A DNA stretch of 64,000 nucleotides from Bacteroidota bacterium (lineage in GTDB: Bacteria > Bacteroidota > Bacteroidia > B-17B0 > Aurantibacillaceae): positions 349,548 through 413,547 of the forward strand of contig JAFLBH010000004.1 of assembly GCA_017303905.1 (NCBI GenBank), written 5' to 3'. Below are positions 26,295-36,229 of the stretch, in pieces (the stretch's first letter is position 1; each line of letters starts with the position of its first letter). The notes under the pieces were generated by a model. The model did not search any database and was not told where the DNA came from. It saw nothing but the letters and a program-made list of their open reading frames with translations. Both the position numbers and the translations under genes were made by a program.

Positions 26295-28664
26295 TCACTT
26301 TCCAATCACTTCAAACTTCACAACACTGATCTCCCCTCTTTCATCGGTTACTAATAAAGTGTGTTTACCAATTTCAGGGAGAATAGAAATCTGATGGTAC
26401 TTTTGAGTGCTGCCTAAAAATGTTCCGTCCAATTGCCAAAACAAAACAGCATCCGCGTTTTTATGAGCAGCTTTTAATATGCAATTCTCTTTTTCTCCTT
26501 TCTCATTCACGGGCACATAAATTTTAAATCCTTCTCGCGGGTAAACAATATCCAAAAGTTTTGTATGCTCATCCGTAACACAACCCGGTAAATAATCCGG
26601 CAAGGGCTTGTAAAACAAGCTGTGCTGCTTATAAAAATATTCCTGAGTAGGCGTTACAATCAACCAGGGCGTTTGCTTCATGTCGCTTACAGGATAACAA
26701 TCACTATTCACCCTGAATTTTCCGCTGGCATCGGTGAAAATAATTTTATGAAAAGGACAAGACTTTGTTTTTTGTGAACCAAGCGGCATTAATTGCAGTT
26801 GAGTATTCGGACAAATCTCCGAGGCTTTAAATCCGCTTTCCTTACACACTTTTATGTTTTCCATATCCGATACCGGCTTATTAAACCACTTTTTCTCAGT
26901 CAATAAATTAAATACCGAAAACATTAATGGTGCCGCAGCGCCGGTACCCGTTAGTTCAGGCCTTCCTTCTCCGTCGGCATTACCTACCCACACCGCGACC
27001 ATGTATTTACCGTTTAAACCAACAGCCCAGGCATCTCTGAAACCATAACTCGTTCCCGTTTTCCAGGCAATTTTGTTGCGGGAAAGAAATTGCATCCAAC
27101 CTACATAATCCTGCGGGCGAATCAATTCTGTCATGGCATTAAAGGTGTACCATAAGGAAGAAGCATTGAGCAAATCTTCTTTTACCATTTTAGGTTTGTC
27201 AATTTCTTTCTGCAGATAATTTAAGGGGCGGTAATTATCCGCGGTGTATTTTTTACGTGAAGCGTCGTAACCCAACAAAGCTCTTCCCATGGAAGAATAG
27301 GCAGAAGCGATATCCCACAGCGTGGCTTCACCTCCGCCTAAAATCAGCGACAAACCATAATGCGTAGTTGGCTTGGTGAAATTTTTAAAACCTAATTGCT
27401 TTAAGCGGTAATGAAATTTAGCCGTTCCATAATCCAACAGCATTTTAACGGCGGGTACGTTCAAGGAGCGCGCTATAGCCTGATTAGCCGGCACCAATCC
27501 GTCGTAAGTTAAATTAAAATTCTTTGGTCCGTACGAACCGATTTGCGTTGGTACATCTTCGATTAAGGCAGCCGGCAAAATTTTATTTTCATTAAGCATG
27601 AAAGCGTACAAAAAAGGTTTTAAAATACTTCCTGTACTTCTTGGCGCGTTAATTACATCCACATAATTTTCATGTTCGTTTTTTTCACTGGAACTATTCC
27701 CCACATAGGCCAACACATTGCCTGATTCTACCTCAGCCACCAATACGCAGGCATTATGAATTTGATTAGCGGATAAACTGGCAACATGTTTATTCAGCAA
27801 ATCACTGACCTGTATTTGCAGATTTTTTTTAATGGTAGATTTATAAATCTGCGAAGAACCCTTTTCGTTAATGCCGCGGTTCAATAAATGATTGGCAAGT
27901 TGCGGAACAGCATAAGGCTTATCCGGTAAAGGTTCTTGTATCGATAATTTATACGTGGATTCATCAATGATCTTTTTATCGTATAATTTTTTCAGAAGTG
28001 TATTCCGCTTTTTCAGTAAACGCTGCTGATTTTTTCCGGGATAAATTAAGGAAGGAGCATTGGGAAGAACTGCTAATAAAGCGCTCTCCGCCCAGCTTAA
28101 TTGAAAAGGACTTCTACCAAAATAGCGCCAGGAGGCCGCGGAAATTCCCACTACATTACTACCAAATGGCGCGTTGCTCGCATACAAATTTAAAATACTG
28201 GATTTTTTATAACTCAGCTCTATTCTAAACGCTAATAAAATCTCAACGAGCTTATTATAATACGTTCGGGATTTATTACCGCGCATCATACGTGCTACCT
28301 GCATAGTAATGGTACTTCCACCACTCTTTACTTTGCCGGCTGAAAAATTGCGTTGAATGGATTTTAAAATGGAAACCGGATTAAAGCCGGGATGATAATA
28401 AAAATATTCATCTTCAAACAAAGTAATGCATTGCTCAAACTTTACCGGCACACTGTCTAACTGTGGATAGCGCCATTGTCCGTCAGATGCGATTTTAGCA
28501 GAGAGTAACTCATTATTGGCATCCAGCAAAACCGTGCTGCAGGGTTTGTTAAATAATTGCGAAGGCAACCACAAATAAAACAAAACCAAAAGAACAAGCA
28601 CAATTCCCCATGTAGTCTTAGCTCGGACCGAAACTTTTTCCCATATATACTTGACTTTAACCAC
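26295..28664 (-). CDS. pbpC: Penicillin-binding protein 1C (bifunctional transglycosylase/transpeptidase)
   Basis: 789 residues, GTG start. One TM anchor (about 18-37). The GT51 domain (about 55-225) has the catalytic EDEYFYYHPGF motif and GGSTITMQVARMM. The transpeptidase domain has SxxK at Ser346 (STGSILKPF), a SLN motif and KTGTSYG. The C-terminal BiPBP_C domain (about 700-789) is characteristic of PBP1C. It polymerises and cross-links peptidoglycan. In many bacteria pbpC adjoins an alpha-2-macroglobulin gene. Here that gene lies upstream on the same strand, but a plus-strand gene separates them. Confidence 0.95.
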   Translation of the reverse strand: MVKVKYIWEKVSVRAKTTWGIVLVLLVLFYLWLPSQLFNKPCSTVLLDANNELLSAKIASDGQWRYPQLDSVPVKFEQCITLFEDEYFYYHPGFNPVSILKSIQRNFSAGKVKSGGSTITMQVARMMRGNKSRTYYNKLVEILLAFRIELSYKKSSILNLYASNAPFGSNVVGISAASWRYFGRSPFQLSWAESALLAVLPNAPSLIYPGKNQQRLLKKRNTLLKKLYDKKIIDESTYKLSIQEPLPDKPYAVPQLANHLLNRGINEKGSSQIYKSTIKKNLQIQVSDLLNKHVASLSANQIHNACVLVAEVESGNVLAYVGNSSSEKNEHENYVDVINAPRSTGSILKPFLYAFMLNENKILPAALIEDVPTQIGSYGPKNFNLTYDGLVPANQAIARSLNVPAVKMLLDYGTAKFHYRLKQLGFKNFTKPTTHYGLSLILGGGEATLWDIASAYSSMGRALLGYDASRKKYTADNYRPLNYLQKEIDKPKMVKEDLLNASSLWYTFNAMTELIRPQDYVGWMQFLSRNKIAWKTGTSYGFRDAWAVGLNGKYMVAVWVGNADGEGRPELTGTGAAAPLMFSVFNLLTEKKWFNKPVSDMENIKVCKESGFKASEICPNTQLQLMPLGSQKTKSCPFHKIIFTDASGKFRVNSDCYPVSDMKQTPWLIVTPTQEYFYKQHSLFYKPLPDYLPGCVTDEHTKLLDIVYPREGFKIYVPVNEKGEKENCILKAAHKNADAVLFWQLDGTFLGSTQKYHQISILPEIGKHTLLVTDERGEISVVKFEVIGK

Positions 28665-28766
28665 TTCTATACTTTAACTTTTATATTTCGCATGTAAGAT
28701 TTTAAGGTTTTTCGGATTTCTAGTGTGGCAATATCGGTCTAAAATTGTATCATAAAATAAACCTAT

Positions 28767-29222
28767 ATGAAAACAATTTTAGTTATTGAAAGCAACCCGG
28801 AAATAAGAGAAAATCTTACCGAATTATTGGAATTAAACGGTTTTACTACTTTAGCCGCGGATTCTGTTGTTGATGCCATTATCCTGTTAAACCAATGCTG
28901 GGTCGACATGATTTTGGGGAATTTCAAACCAGATTGCAATGATTCAATTCGACTCGTTAATTTTCTATCAAGCCACGAAAACCTCAACCGAATTTCAATA
29001 ATAAGTATGAGTAGTACTCCTTTAAAAGGAGAAAAGCAAGAAATAATAAGCTTTGGCATGGATGAATACCTTATTAAACCATTTTCAGAAACGGAGTTGA
29101 TATTTTCAATAAAAAAAGCCCTCATATATCGTGCATGGAAGGAATTAAAAAGATGTCTGCGAAACAACAAAAATTTATATCAGCAGAATCATCCATCAGT
29201 TCCCTTCTTTTCATTAAACTAA
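28767..29222 (+). CDS. Degenerate (pseudo-)receiver domain protein
   Basis: 151 residues: one CheY-like domain (about 1-122) plus a short C-terminal tail (RAWKELKRCLRNNKNLYQQNH). The fold markers are intact: start KTILVIESNPEIRENLTELLEL, switch Ser near IISMSST and conserved Lys in DEYLIKPF. However, the phospho-acceptor Asp is replaced by Asn52 (VDMILGNFKPD) and one of the paired acidic residues by Ser9. It therefore probably cannot be phosphorylated in the usual way. No output domain. It fills the space between a2m and pbpC on the opposite strand, and its stop abuts the a2m stop. Confidence 0.85.
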   Translation: MKTILVIESNPEIRENLTELLELNGFTTLAADSVVDAIILLNQCWVDMILGNFKPDCNDSIRLVNFLSSHENLNRISIISMSSTPLKGEKQEIISFGMDEYLIKPFSETELIFSIKKALIYRAWKELKRCLRNNKNLYQQNHPSVPFFSLN

Positions 29223-32200
29223 TTACTTACTCGCTACACTATTTTGCTTTTGCTTCACTACTCGTATCCATTGTCCTTTCGTACGGGCGTAAACACTCTT
29301 ATCATACATCGCCTCTACATTGATAGCCGGTAAATAATATTTTCCCGCATAACTTGAGTTGAGAAGTATATTGAAGGTTTTGCTTTCGTTCGTATACAAA
29401 TCAAAATAGGTCATCACTTTATCATCTTTAATATCCTGATAATCGTAAGCCGAATTTTTAAAAGCCGATTCATTGCCATCCATGCGGCTGTTATGAATTT
29501 CCCAACCCGAAGGAATGTAATTGATTAAGGCTAAATTTTTCAATTCACCCATCAATCCTAAATTCTTCACCGTTACCGATAACATAAAGTTACTGCCCTG
29601 CTCCATATTAGATGGATCGATGGTATTGCCATTCATATCTCTGTAAACTGCGCTTACCGCGATATTTTCATTACCTTCTTTCTCTTCGCCAATCGGAGGT
29701 TTACCTCTATTAATTAAGCGTGCATACAACATGCCTTTACCATTGTTCTCGATGCTGTAATTAATACTGTTTGCGCCTTTGAAACTAATCGGAATCTGCG
29801 TGATAGCGGCATTGCCTTTCAAATTCACTTCCTTGCCATTTACATTTACCACTGCCTGCATTGCTGAAGCACCGCCGAACTTTTTGATAAACTCCGCCAC
29901 CGATACCAATCCGAAAGCGGTGGTTTGTGTACTCAACCACGACTTGCTTGACAACACATCCGATACTTTCTTCAATTGCGCAAAGGCTTGTTGTTTCTTA
30001 TTCATCAAACATAATGTTTGAAGAACAATGGCCATATCGCGATCGGATGAACCATACGTATAATAATTCACCGAATAAGGCGTAATATTCAATGATGCCT
30101 TAGCGATTATTTTTTCGGCTTCATCGATTTGTCCCATCTTAGCATAAGCTCCGGCCAATAACCAGCGTGCCTGCTCCGATAAACTATAGAACTCACGCAA
30201 ACGATTCATTGCACTCATACTTGGTTGTCCGGCTAAAGCCAACACATACAAACGATAGGCTTGAAGGACATCATTGTTCCAGTATTTGTTTTTAGCAAAC
30301 TCATAATTTAAAGCGGTGGTCTGTAAAAACTTCATGAGGTTTTTCTTCAATCCTCCCGGCAATGAATAACCTTTTTTCTCGGCCAACACCAGGAAATGCC
30401 CTGCGTAAGATGAACCCCAATCATTTGGTTCGTTGGCGCCTTGCCAATATGCCATGGCTCCATTACTTAACTGGAACTTACGGATTTCATTGATACCGTA
30501 TTTAATGTTCTTCTCAATTTCCGTTTTACGCTCAGGACTTAAATCCATGATGTCGCTTAGATACAATTGCGCGAATGTTTGAGAAGTAGTCTGCTCTATG
30601 CAGCCATGCGGATACGTGATTAAATAATTCAAACGTTCTTCCAAATTAATCGGAGGAATGGTTGACAATTCCAATACACCGCTATTCGTACCTGCCAAAC
30701 CTGTAGGATTCACATTACCTTTCTCAGTTTTTCCGGCATCAATCCAGAAATCCTTACTGGTAGTTTGATACGGATTCGGATTTCTCACATCCAATTCCAT
30801 TTCGTAAACAGAGGTGTGTCCGCCGCCTTCCGCCGTAATTTTTACTTTGGCAATGCCGGTTTCATTCTTCACTTTCAAATCAAACACCACCAGCTTTTCA
30901 TCATCTTTGCCGATACTAACGGTCTTTGAATTACCCCCAACCGTTTGAAGCAAGCCGTTCACTTCCACTTTAACCGTGGTTGACCCAACATTTTTGTCGC
31001 CACCAAATACAGAGATAGGTAACTTCACCTCTTCGGTAACGCTCAATACGCGTGGTAATGTACCTAACACCATTAATGGCGCTTTTACCGGAGTTGTTTT
31101 CTCTGCATGACCATAAGCTCCTTTATAGCCGGCAATCACCATGGTGCGGACAGAGCCCACATACATTGGTAATTTAAATTTGATTTGCTTTTTATCGCCT
31201 TTATCCAAATGGAAAGGACCAAAGAATCTTACCATTGGCTTGAAACGATTTGCTTTAGCGCCATCATCACCGGCTTCGCTGCCGTCACCACCGATACTGA
31301 GTATACGTTCCAGTTCCGCGCCAAACGCTCCGATTACATCATCATACATATCCCAGGTTTTTACACCTAAAGCTTCTTTACTGTAAAACGCATTCCAAGG
31401 ATTTGGTGTTTTAAATCGTGTAATATCCAACAAACCTTCATCTACCATCGCAATCGTAAACGCCATTTCTTTTCCATTTTCTTCGCCTACGTTAATGGTT
31501 ACATTTTGTTCAGGCACCAGAACTGAAGGCATAGAGATGGTTGGTTTCAAATGGGTTTCCGGATCATCGATAGTAATTGGAACGACACCATACATGCGGA
31601 TTGGTAAATCATTCTCACGTTTATGCGGCTGCATTAATGAAACATGCACATACACATTCGGAGCCATCTCCGGTTTGATTTTAAATTTAAATAGCGTCGT
31701 ACCCTTTTCAGTTTCGAGCCAATGCGCTTCCACTACCCTACTTCCGTTTTCAATGGTTACCAATGCGCGACCCTTATCAGGAGATGGAATGGTAACAACT
31801 GCTTCTTCTCCGGTTTTATACGCTGTTTTATCGGTCGTAAACTGAAGCATGTTAGAGATAATTTTATTATCCTCGCCACCGTCTCTATCCATCCAATTCG
31901 GCCAATCGAAATACGTTATAGCGGTGGATGAATGTCCGCCATCTAAATCACTCACGCGGATTAAATAACGTCCCCATTGATTTTCCTTAATGTTCACTTT
32001 TACTTTACCATTACCGTTTTTAGTAGAAATAATTTCTTCGAAAACCGGCTTGTGGTATTCATCACTCGCGTAATTCGCTAATTCATCATTGTATTGATCC
32101 CACCACCAGCGCCATTCCAATTTATACAACTGCACTTTAATGTTAGAGCGCGAAACCGCATTGCCTTTATAGTCTACAGAAGCAATTTGTATTTCATGAT

Positions 32201-34868
32201 CTTTGCCGGTATAAAGAATTCCGGTATTATGTTCGCCTTCCGGTAATTTCACGCCTACATAATGTCCGTATGGTGAATAATCAATAGAAAAGCGGTCGAC
32301 ACTAAAGGCGCCACCTTCTTCGTAAACACGCGTTGTAAAATTCGCATTAAGGAATCCCGGAGCACTTCTTTCTAGATTTATATTAAGAGGAATAGTTGCG
32401 TTTCCATTATCATCCAGCTTATCATTAAACACGCTCAATTGTTGTGATTCAAAGCGTAAAGTTTGATCGTCGAAATTATAATTCTTGAATTTCGGAAATT
32501 CGGTGTACCCTGAACTTAATGCTACATCAATAGTAGCCGGTAAATTATGAACTGCGGCTCCTGTTAACCAGTTGGCATGGAGCTTCACATTATTTTGTTC
32601 TGAACCATTGATGATTTTATTATCGGCCACATCCACCTGAATCTTCAAGCGGTTTGGCATAATGGTTTCGATGCGGATACTCTTGTTGAATTTAATCGTT
32701 CCTACTTTTACTTCCGCGTTCCATAATCCTGTCGGAACGTTCTTATCTGTTACCGTGGTGAAATTATAAAAACCATCAACGCTCTTGTTATTGATGATGC
32801 GTTTGTAGAGTTGTCCCTGCGGATTGGTTAATTCAAATATCACCGGGATGTTGGCTGGGATATTCGCGAGTTTATCTTCCAGAATAAAATTCAGGAATAA
32901 AGAATCACCCGGACGCCACACACCGCGCTCCCCATAAATAAATCCTTTAATACCCTTCTTAATGTAATCGCCCGACACATCATACATGCTCAATGATAAA
33001 GCAGAACCATCATCTAATCGTAAATAAGCGCGTTGCTGCTCTTTCTTTGCTACAAGGAAGCTGGCTTTTGTTTTAATGCTAATGAAGGCTTGTCCATCGC
33101 CGTTAGTTTTTGTCGTATGAATCAATTGCTTTTGATAATCGTATAATTCTAAAGTTACATCCGCTAAAGGATTCGTGCTTAATAAATCATTCGCTACTAC
33201 AAATAAGCTTCCGTCATTTCCTTTTTTAAGCGTTAATCCTAAATCGGTAGCTAAAATATTACGGGCAACGGTACGTTCGTACTGACGATAGTATGCCGAT
33301 TTACATGGATTATCACGATTGCTCCAACTGTATTCACCGTCATCTTCATCCTCTCCATAATAATCGTAACTGTAATAATCATCATAGTAATAACCGAAAT
33401 AAGAAACTTCATTTTCGTCGGCTTCCTCTTTTATATCCTCCATTTCAAATTTCTCATCCGGACTGTTTCCTAAACACGGATAAGTTGAATAGGCTTTTTT
33501 GAAACCAAGGAATACGCGGTAAATAGCGCCCGGTTCTGTTTTGATCAAGGAGCTTAAATCAAGAGAGAATTTTTTCCATACTCCAAAATCGGCAGGATTC
33601 GTTAGACCTAAATTAATTCTCTTCTCAATAATTTTCTTACCAACCTGCGCCAGATAGCTGCCGCCATCCATATCGTTTTGCTGTAAGAATTGCAATACAT
33701 TATTCTCGTAGATCTTAATTATTTTCACATCTACAGCCATGAGGTTAACCGTTTCGAACGGAAGGGACAGACCGTTAGTTGAAGGAAGTATATTTCCGTT
33801 TCCTGAAAATTTAACAGCCGGTTTAAATTCATTAATCACAATGCTGTGTTCTGATGACTTATCCAGACTTTGTCCTTTGGTATCGCGCACGCTTTCGCTC
33901 ACTGTTAAGGTATAGGTGCCCGATTTAATTTCAGTTGGATAAAGAAGAACCTGATTGTTGTTGACGATGTATTTTATATCCTTAAAATCGCCAAGGTTAA
34001 TTAATCCTTCCATGGTTTGATTTTGATCAACCGGATTGGAAAAATTAAGCAAGACAAACTGTTCGTTATCGCTTTCAACGCCGGTAGCCAATAAAGTGAA
34101 TTTACCTTTTGCCGGCACTTCCAAGGTTTTAGTTTCGTTGTAAGTCAGTTTTAATGGTTCCGCGTTGCAATTAATAGAAAGCTGTGATGTTCCTAAAGCC
34201 GGACGCTCAATGCTATCAATTAAAAATTTATGGATGGTTTCCTTATCGTTATGCACCCATTTCAGGCGAAGGTTTTCACTTCCCAATTTAGCGCTCACCA
34301 TTTTCTCAACCGTGGCTTCATCGGCAAAATCAGCCGTAGAAACAGTTCCCGCCAAAGAGTAATACTCATAATCGGTACCGTGATAAGATTTCAGTTGGTT
34401 TACCTGTAATTGTGCCGACTGTTTAATGGATTGAAATCCGAATTCAAACTCCTTAAGTTCATCCTTCACTTCAATTAATTTATCCAGATGAAAAGTGGCT
34501 TTATAATTGGTACCCGGTTCCAAACGGTTTTTAGGTTTAAACTCGAGTGTTTGTGCGTCGCGCCATACTACTTCACCTTCGATCGAAGGCTCGAAAGAAA
34601 AATACTCCTCCTTCAATGGTGTATTCAATTCGGTGGCATTTGCGAACTCGCTGCTGAGTTTTACTTTAATGGTAGAGCCGGTAGAAACGTAGCCGGTAGT
34701 AAAAGCACTGATGTAGGAAGCAAACTCAGGATTGATTTTATAAGCAGGCCCCGAATTGTAGCTGCTTCCTGTTAATGATTTAAAATAATCGCGGTTGTTA
34801 TAAACAAACACACCTGCGCCGGTGATGGCCATGCCAAGCACCATCCATTTTACTTTATTAAGCCACAT
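29223..34868 (-). CDS. Bacterial alpha-2-macroglobulin family protein with intact thioester
   Basis: 1881 residues. N-terminal TM/signal anchor (about 8-24) with no lipobox Cys. Tandem macroglobulin-type beta domains follow, then a bait-like middle (DEGLLDITRFKTPNPW near 1200) and the thioester motif YPHGCIEQ (Cys1423, Gln1426) in the alpha-toroid domain. Family role: trapping of proteases in the periplasm, usually paired with PBP1C for envelope defence or repair. An acidic, Tyr-rich stretch at about 477-515 (YYYDDYYSYDYYGEDEDDGE) interrupts one of the early domains. pbpC is the next gene on the same strand. Confidence 0.93.
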   Translation of the reverse strand: MWLNKVKWMVLGMAITGAGVFVYNNRDYFKSLTGSSYNSGPAYKINPEFASYISAFTTGYVSTGSTIKVKLSSEFANATELNTPLKEEYFSFEPSIEGEVVWRDAQTLEFKPKNRLEPGTNYKATFHLDKLIEVKDELKEFEFGFQSIKQSAQLQVNQLKSYHGTDYEYYSLAGTVSTADFADEATVEKMVSAKLGSENLRLKWVHNDKETIHKFLIDSIERPALGTSQLSINCNAEPLKLTYNETKTLEVPAKGKFTLLATGVESDNEQFVLLNFSNPVDQNQTMEGLINLGDFKDIKYIVNNNQVLLYPTEIKSGTYTLTVSESVRDTKGQSLDKSSEHSIVINEFKPAVKFSGNGNILPSTNGLSLPFETVNLMAVDVKIIKIYENNVLQFLQQNDMDGGSYLAQVGKKIIEKRINLGLTNPADFGVWKKFSLDLSSLIKTEPGAIYRVFLGFKKAYSTYPCLGNSPDEKFEMEDIKEEADENEVSYFGYYYDDYYSYDYYGEDEDDGEYSWSNRDNPCKSAYYRQYERTVARNILATDLGLTLKKGNDGSLFVVANDLLSTNPLADVTLELYDYQKQLIHTTKTNGDGQAFISIKTKASFLVAKKEQQRAYLRLDDGSALSLSMYDVSGDYIKKGIKGFIYGERGVWRPGDSLFLNFILEDKLANIPANIPVIFELTNPQGQLYKRIINNKSVDGFYNFTTVTDKNVPTGLWNAEVKVGTIKFNKSIRIETIMPNRLKIQVDVADNKIINGSEQNNVKLHANWLTGAAVHNLPATIDVALSSGYTEFPKFKNYNFDDQTLRFESQQLSVFNDKLDDNGNATIPLNINLERSAPGFLNANFTTRVYEEGGAFSVDRFSIDYSPYGHYVGVKLPEGEHNTGILYTGKDHEIQIASVDYKGNAVSRSNIKVQLYKLEWRWWWDQYNDELANYASDEYHKPVFEEIISTKNGNGKVKVNIKENQWGRYLIRVSDLDGGHSSTAITYFDWPNWMDRDGGEDNKIISNMLQFTTDKTAYKTGEEAVVTIPSPDKGRALVTIENGSRVVEAHWLETEKGTTLFKFKIKPEMAPNVYVHVSLMQPHKRENDLPIRMYGVVPITIDDPETHLKPTISMPSVLVPEQNVTINVGEENGKEMAFTIAMVDEGLLDITRFKTPNPWNAFYSKEALGVKTWDMYDDVIGAFGAELERILSIGGDGSEAGDDGAKANRFKPMVRFFGPFHLDKGDKKQIKFKLPMYVGSVRTMVIAGYKGAYGHAEKTTPVKAPLMVLGTLPRVLSVTEEVKLPISVFGGDKNVGSTTVKVEVNGLLQTVGGNSKTVSIGKDDEKLVVFDLKVKNETGIAKVKITAEGGGHTSVYEMELDVRNPNPYQTTSKDFWIDAGKTEKGNVNPTGLAGTNSGVLELSTIPPINLEERLNYLITYPHGCIEQTTSQTFAQLYLSDIMDLSPERKTEIEKNIKYGINEIRKFQLSNGAMAYWQGANEPNDWGSSYAGHFLVLAEKKGYSLPGGLKKNLMKFLQTTALNYEFAKNKYWNNDVLQAYRLYVLALAGQPSMSAMNRLREFYSLSEQARWLLAGAYAKMGQIDEAEKIIAKASLNITPYSVNYYTYGSSDRDMAIVLQTLCLMNKKQQAFAQLKKVSDVLSSKSWLSTQTTAFGLVSVAEFIKKFGGASAMQAVVNVNGKEVNLKGNAAITQIPISFKGANSINYSIENNGKGMLYARLINRGKPPIGEEKEGNENIAVSAVYRDMNGNTIDPSNMEQGSNFMLSVTVKNLGLMGELKNLALINYIPSGWEIHNSRMDGNESAFKNSAYDYQDIKDDKVMTYFDLYTNESKTFNILLNSSYAGKYYLPAINVEAMYDKSVYARTKGQWIRVVKQKQNSVASK

Positions 34869-34961
34869 AAATGATTAGGAATTTGATGATTAAAATTACA
34901 GTTTTACTGCACATAGGTTTTTTGAGTTGCTTTGGAGTTGTTAGAAATTGTTAACGGTTAT

Positions 34962-35014
34962 GTTTGAGGTTTCAGGTTTGAAGTTTGTTTGATATTTCTG
35001 GTTTGATGTTTATT
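34962..35014. repeat. Degenerate heptameric repeat tract (GTTTGAR type)
   Basis: Units such as GTTTGAG, GTTTCAG, GTTTGAA, TTTGATA and GTTTGAT follow with about 7-bp periodicity. It is similar in unit length, but not in exact sequence, to the tracts at 8907 and 13820. Confidence 0.5.
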
Positions 35015-35090
35015 TGGAAATTGGGTTATTGTGCTTTGTTAATAGATTTTACAAAATAGATTGCAATAAATAGGATGATGGGGCGTTATA

Positions 35091-35127
35091 ATTTCCATAA
35101 GTATGATAGAAAAAATCTTATGGAAAT
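35091..35127. repeat. Perfect 11-bp inverted repeat upstream of ruvB
   Basis: ATTTCCATAAG (35091-35101) and CTTATGGAAAT (35117-35127) flank a 15-nt spacer, about 65 nt before the ruvB ATG. It could be an operator (for example a regulator dimer site) or a hairpin. There is no T-run after it. Confidence 0.5.
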
Positions 35128-35192
35128 AAGAATTTATTAAAAAGCTACAAATTGTAGCAAGGTTGTGCTTTAAAACGTACTAATTTAGTCGC

Positions 35193-36218
35193 ATGAACGA
35201 GAACCTCGATCCGAACGAAGAAAACTTAACACCTTCCGAAAGGGAATTGGAAAAGGCTTTGCGACCTATAGAGTTCGATGACTTTAGCGGTCAGGAAAGT
35301 GTGGTGGATAACCTAAGAGTTTTTGTGGAGGCTGCGAAACAAAGAGGCGAATCGTTAGATCACGTATTATTACACGGCCCTCCGGGGTTAGGTAAAACAA
35401 CGCTTGCCCATATTATTTCAAACGATTTGGGGGTTAACTTAAAAGTTACATCAGGGCCTGTTTTGGATAAACCGGGAGATTTAGCAGGTTTATTGACTAA
35501 CCTTGGGCCTAACGATGTTTTATTTATTGATGAAATCCATCGTTTAAGTCCGGTTGTAGAGGAATATCTTTATTCGGCTATGGAGGATTTCAAGATTGAT
35601 ATCATGATCGACAGCGGACCGAATGCCAGAACCGTTCAGATTAAATTAAATCCATTTACTCTGGTGGGTGCCACAACCCGCAGCGGTTTATTAACCTCTC
35701 CGCTTCGCGCGCGCTTTGGCATTAATTCCCGTTTAAATTACTACGACAGTAAAGTGCTCACACGTATTGTTGAGCGCAGTTCAGATATTCTTAAAGTTGA
35801 AATAAGTCCGGAAGCGGCTTATGAAATCGCAAGACGAAGTCGCGGCACCCCGCGTATTGCCAACGCATTATTACGCAGGGTTCGCGACTTCGCACAAATT
35901 AAAGGCAATGGAAAAATAGATATTGAAATTGCTACATTTTCATTAAAGGCCTTAAATGTAGATAAGAACGGATTAGATGAAATGGATCATCGCATTCTTT
36001 CCGCTATTATTGAAAAGTTTAAGGGAGGTCCGGTAGGAATTAACACGATTAGCACTGCGGTAGGTGAAGAATCGGGAACTATTGAAGAGGTCTATGAGCC
36101 GTTTTTGGTTCAGGAAGGTTATTTAAGTCGAACCCCGCGTGGACGGGAAGTTACCGAAAAGGCGTATAAGCATTTAGGGAAATCAATTTACAATAAAGGC
36201 GGTAGCTTATTTGATTAA
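35193..36218 (+). CDS. ruvB: Holliday junction branch-migration ATPase RuvB
   Basis: 341 residues of normal length. The AAA+ ATPase has Walker [10 protein letters not shown] (Lys68), Walker B LFIDEIHR (Asp113) and the sensor GATTRSGLL. The RuvB lid and winged-helix C-terminus ([25 protein letters not shown]) are complete. With RuvA and RuvC it resolves recombination intermediates. No ruvA or ruvC is adjacent. Confidence 0.97.
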   Translation: MNENLDPNEENLTPSERELEKALRPIEFDDFSGQESVVDNLRVFVEAAKQRGESLDHVLLHGPPGLGKTTLAHIISNDLGVNLKVTSGPVLDKPGDLAGLLTNLGPNDVLFIDEIHRLSPVVEEYLYSAMEDFKIDIMIDSGPNARTVQIKLNPFTLVGATTRSGLLTSPLRARFGINSRLNYYDSKVLTRIVERSSDILKVEISPEAAYEIARRSRGTPRIANALLRRVRDFAQIKGNGKIDIEIATFSLKALNVDKNGLDEMDHRILSAIIEKFKGGPVGINTISTAVGEESGTIEEVYEPFLVQEGYLSRTPRGREVTEKAYKHLGKSIYNKGGSLFD

Positions 36219-36229
36219 GCAAGTTGTTT

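Larger units (their letters stand above)
34869..35192. other. 324-nt intergenic region between divergent a2m and ruvB
   Basis: No gene is seen. It holds a degenerate heptameric repeat tract (34962-35014) and an 11-bp inverted repeat (35091-35127). A weak -7-like box, TAATTTAG (35181-35188, one mismatch to TAnnTTTG), ends 4 nt before the ruvB ATG. Confidence 0.7.

Noticed and set aside
31141..31386. Plus-strand open frames within the alpha-2-macroglobulin gene (also at 29779, 31495, 34488)
   Set aside because: All lie antisense to an intact 1881-residue coding frame with domain motifs, so they are shadows.
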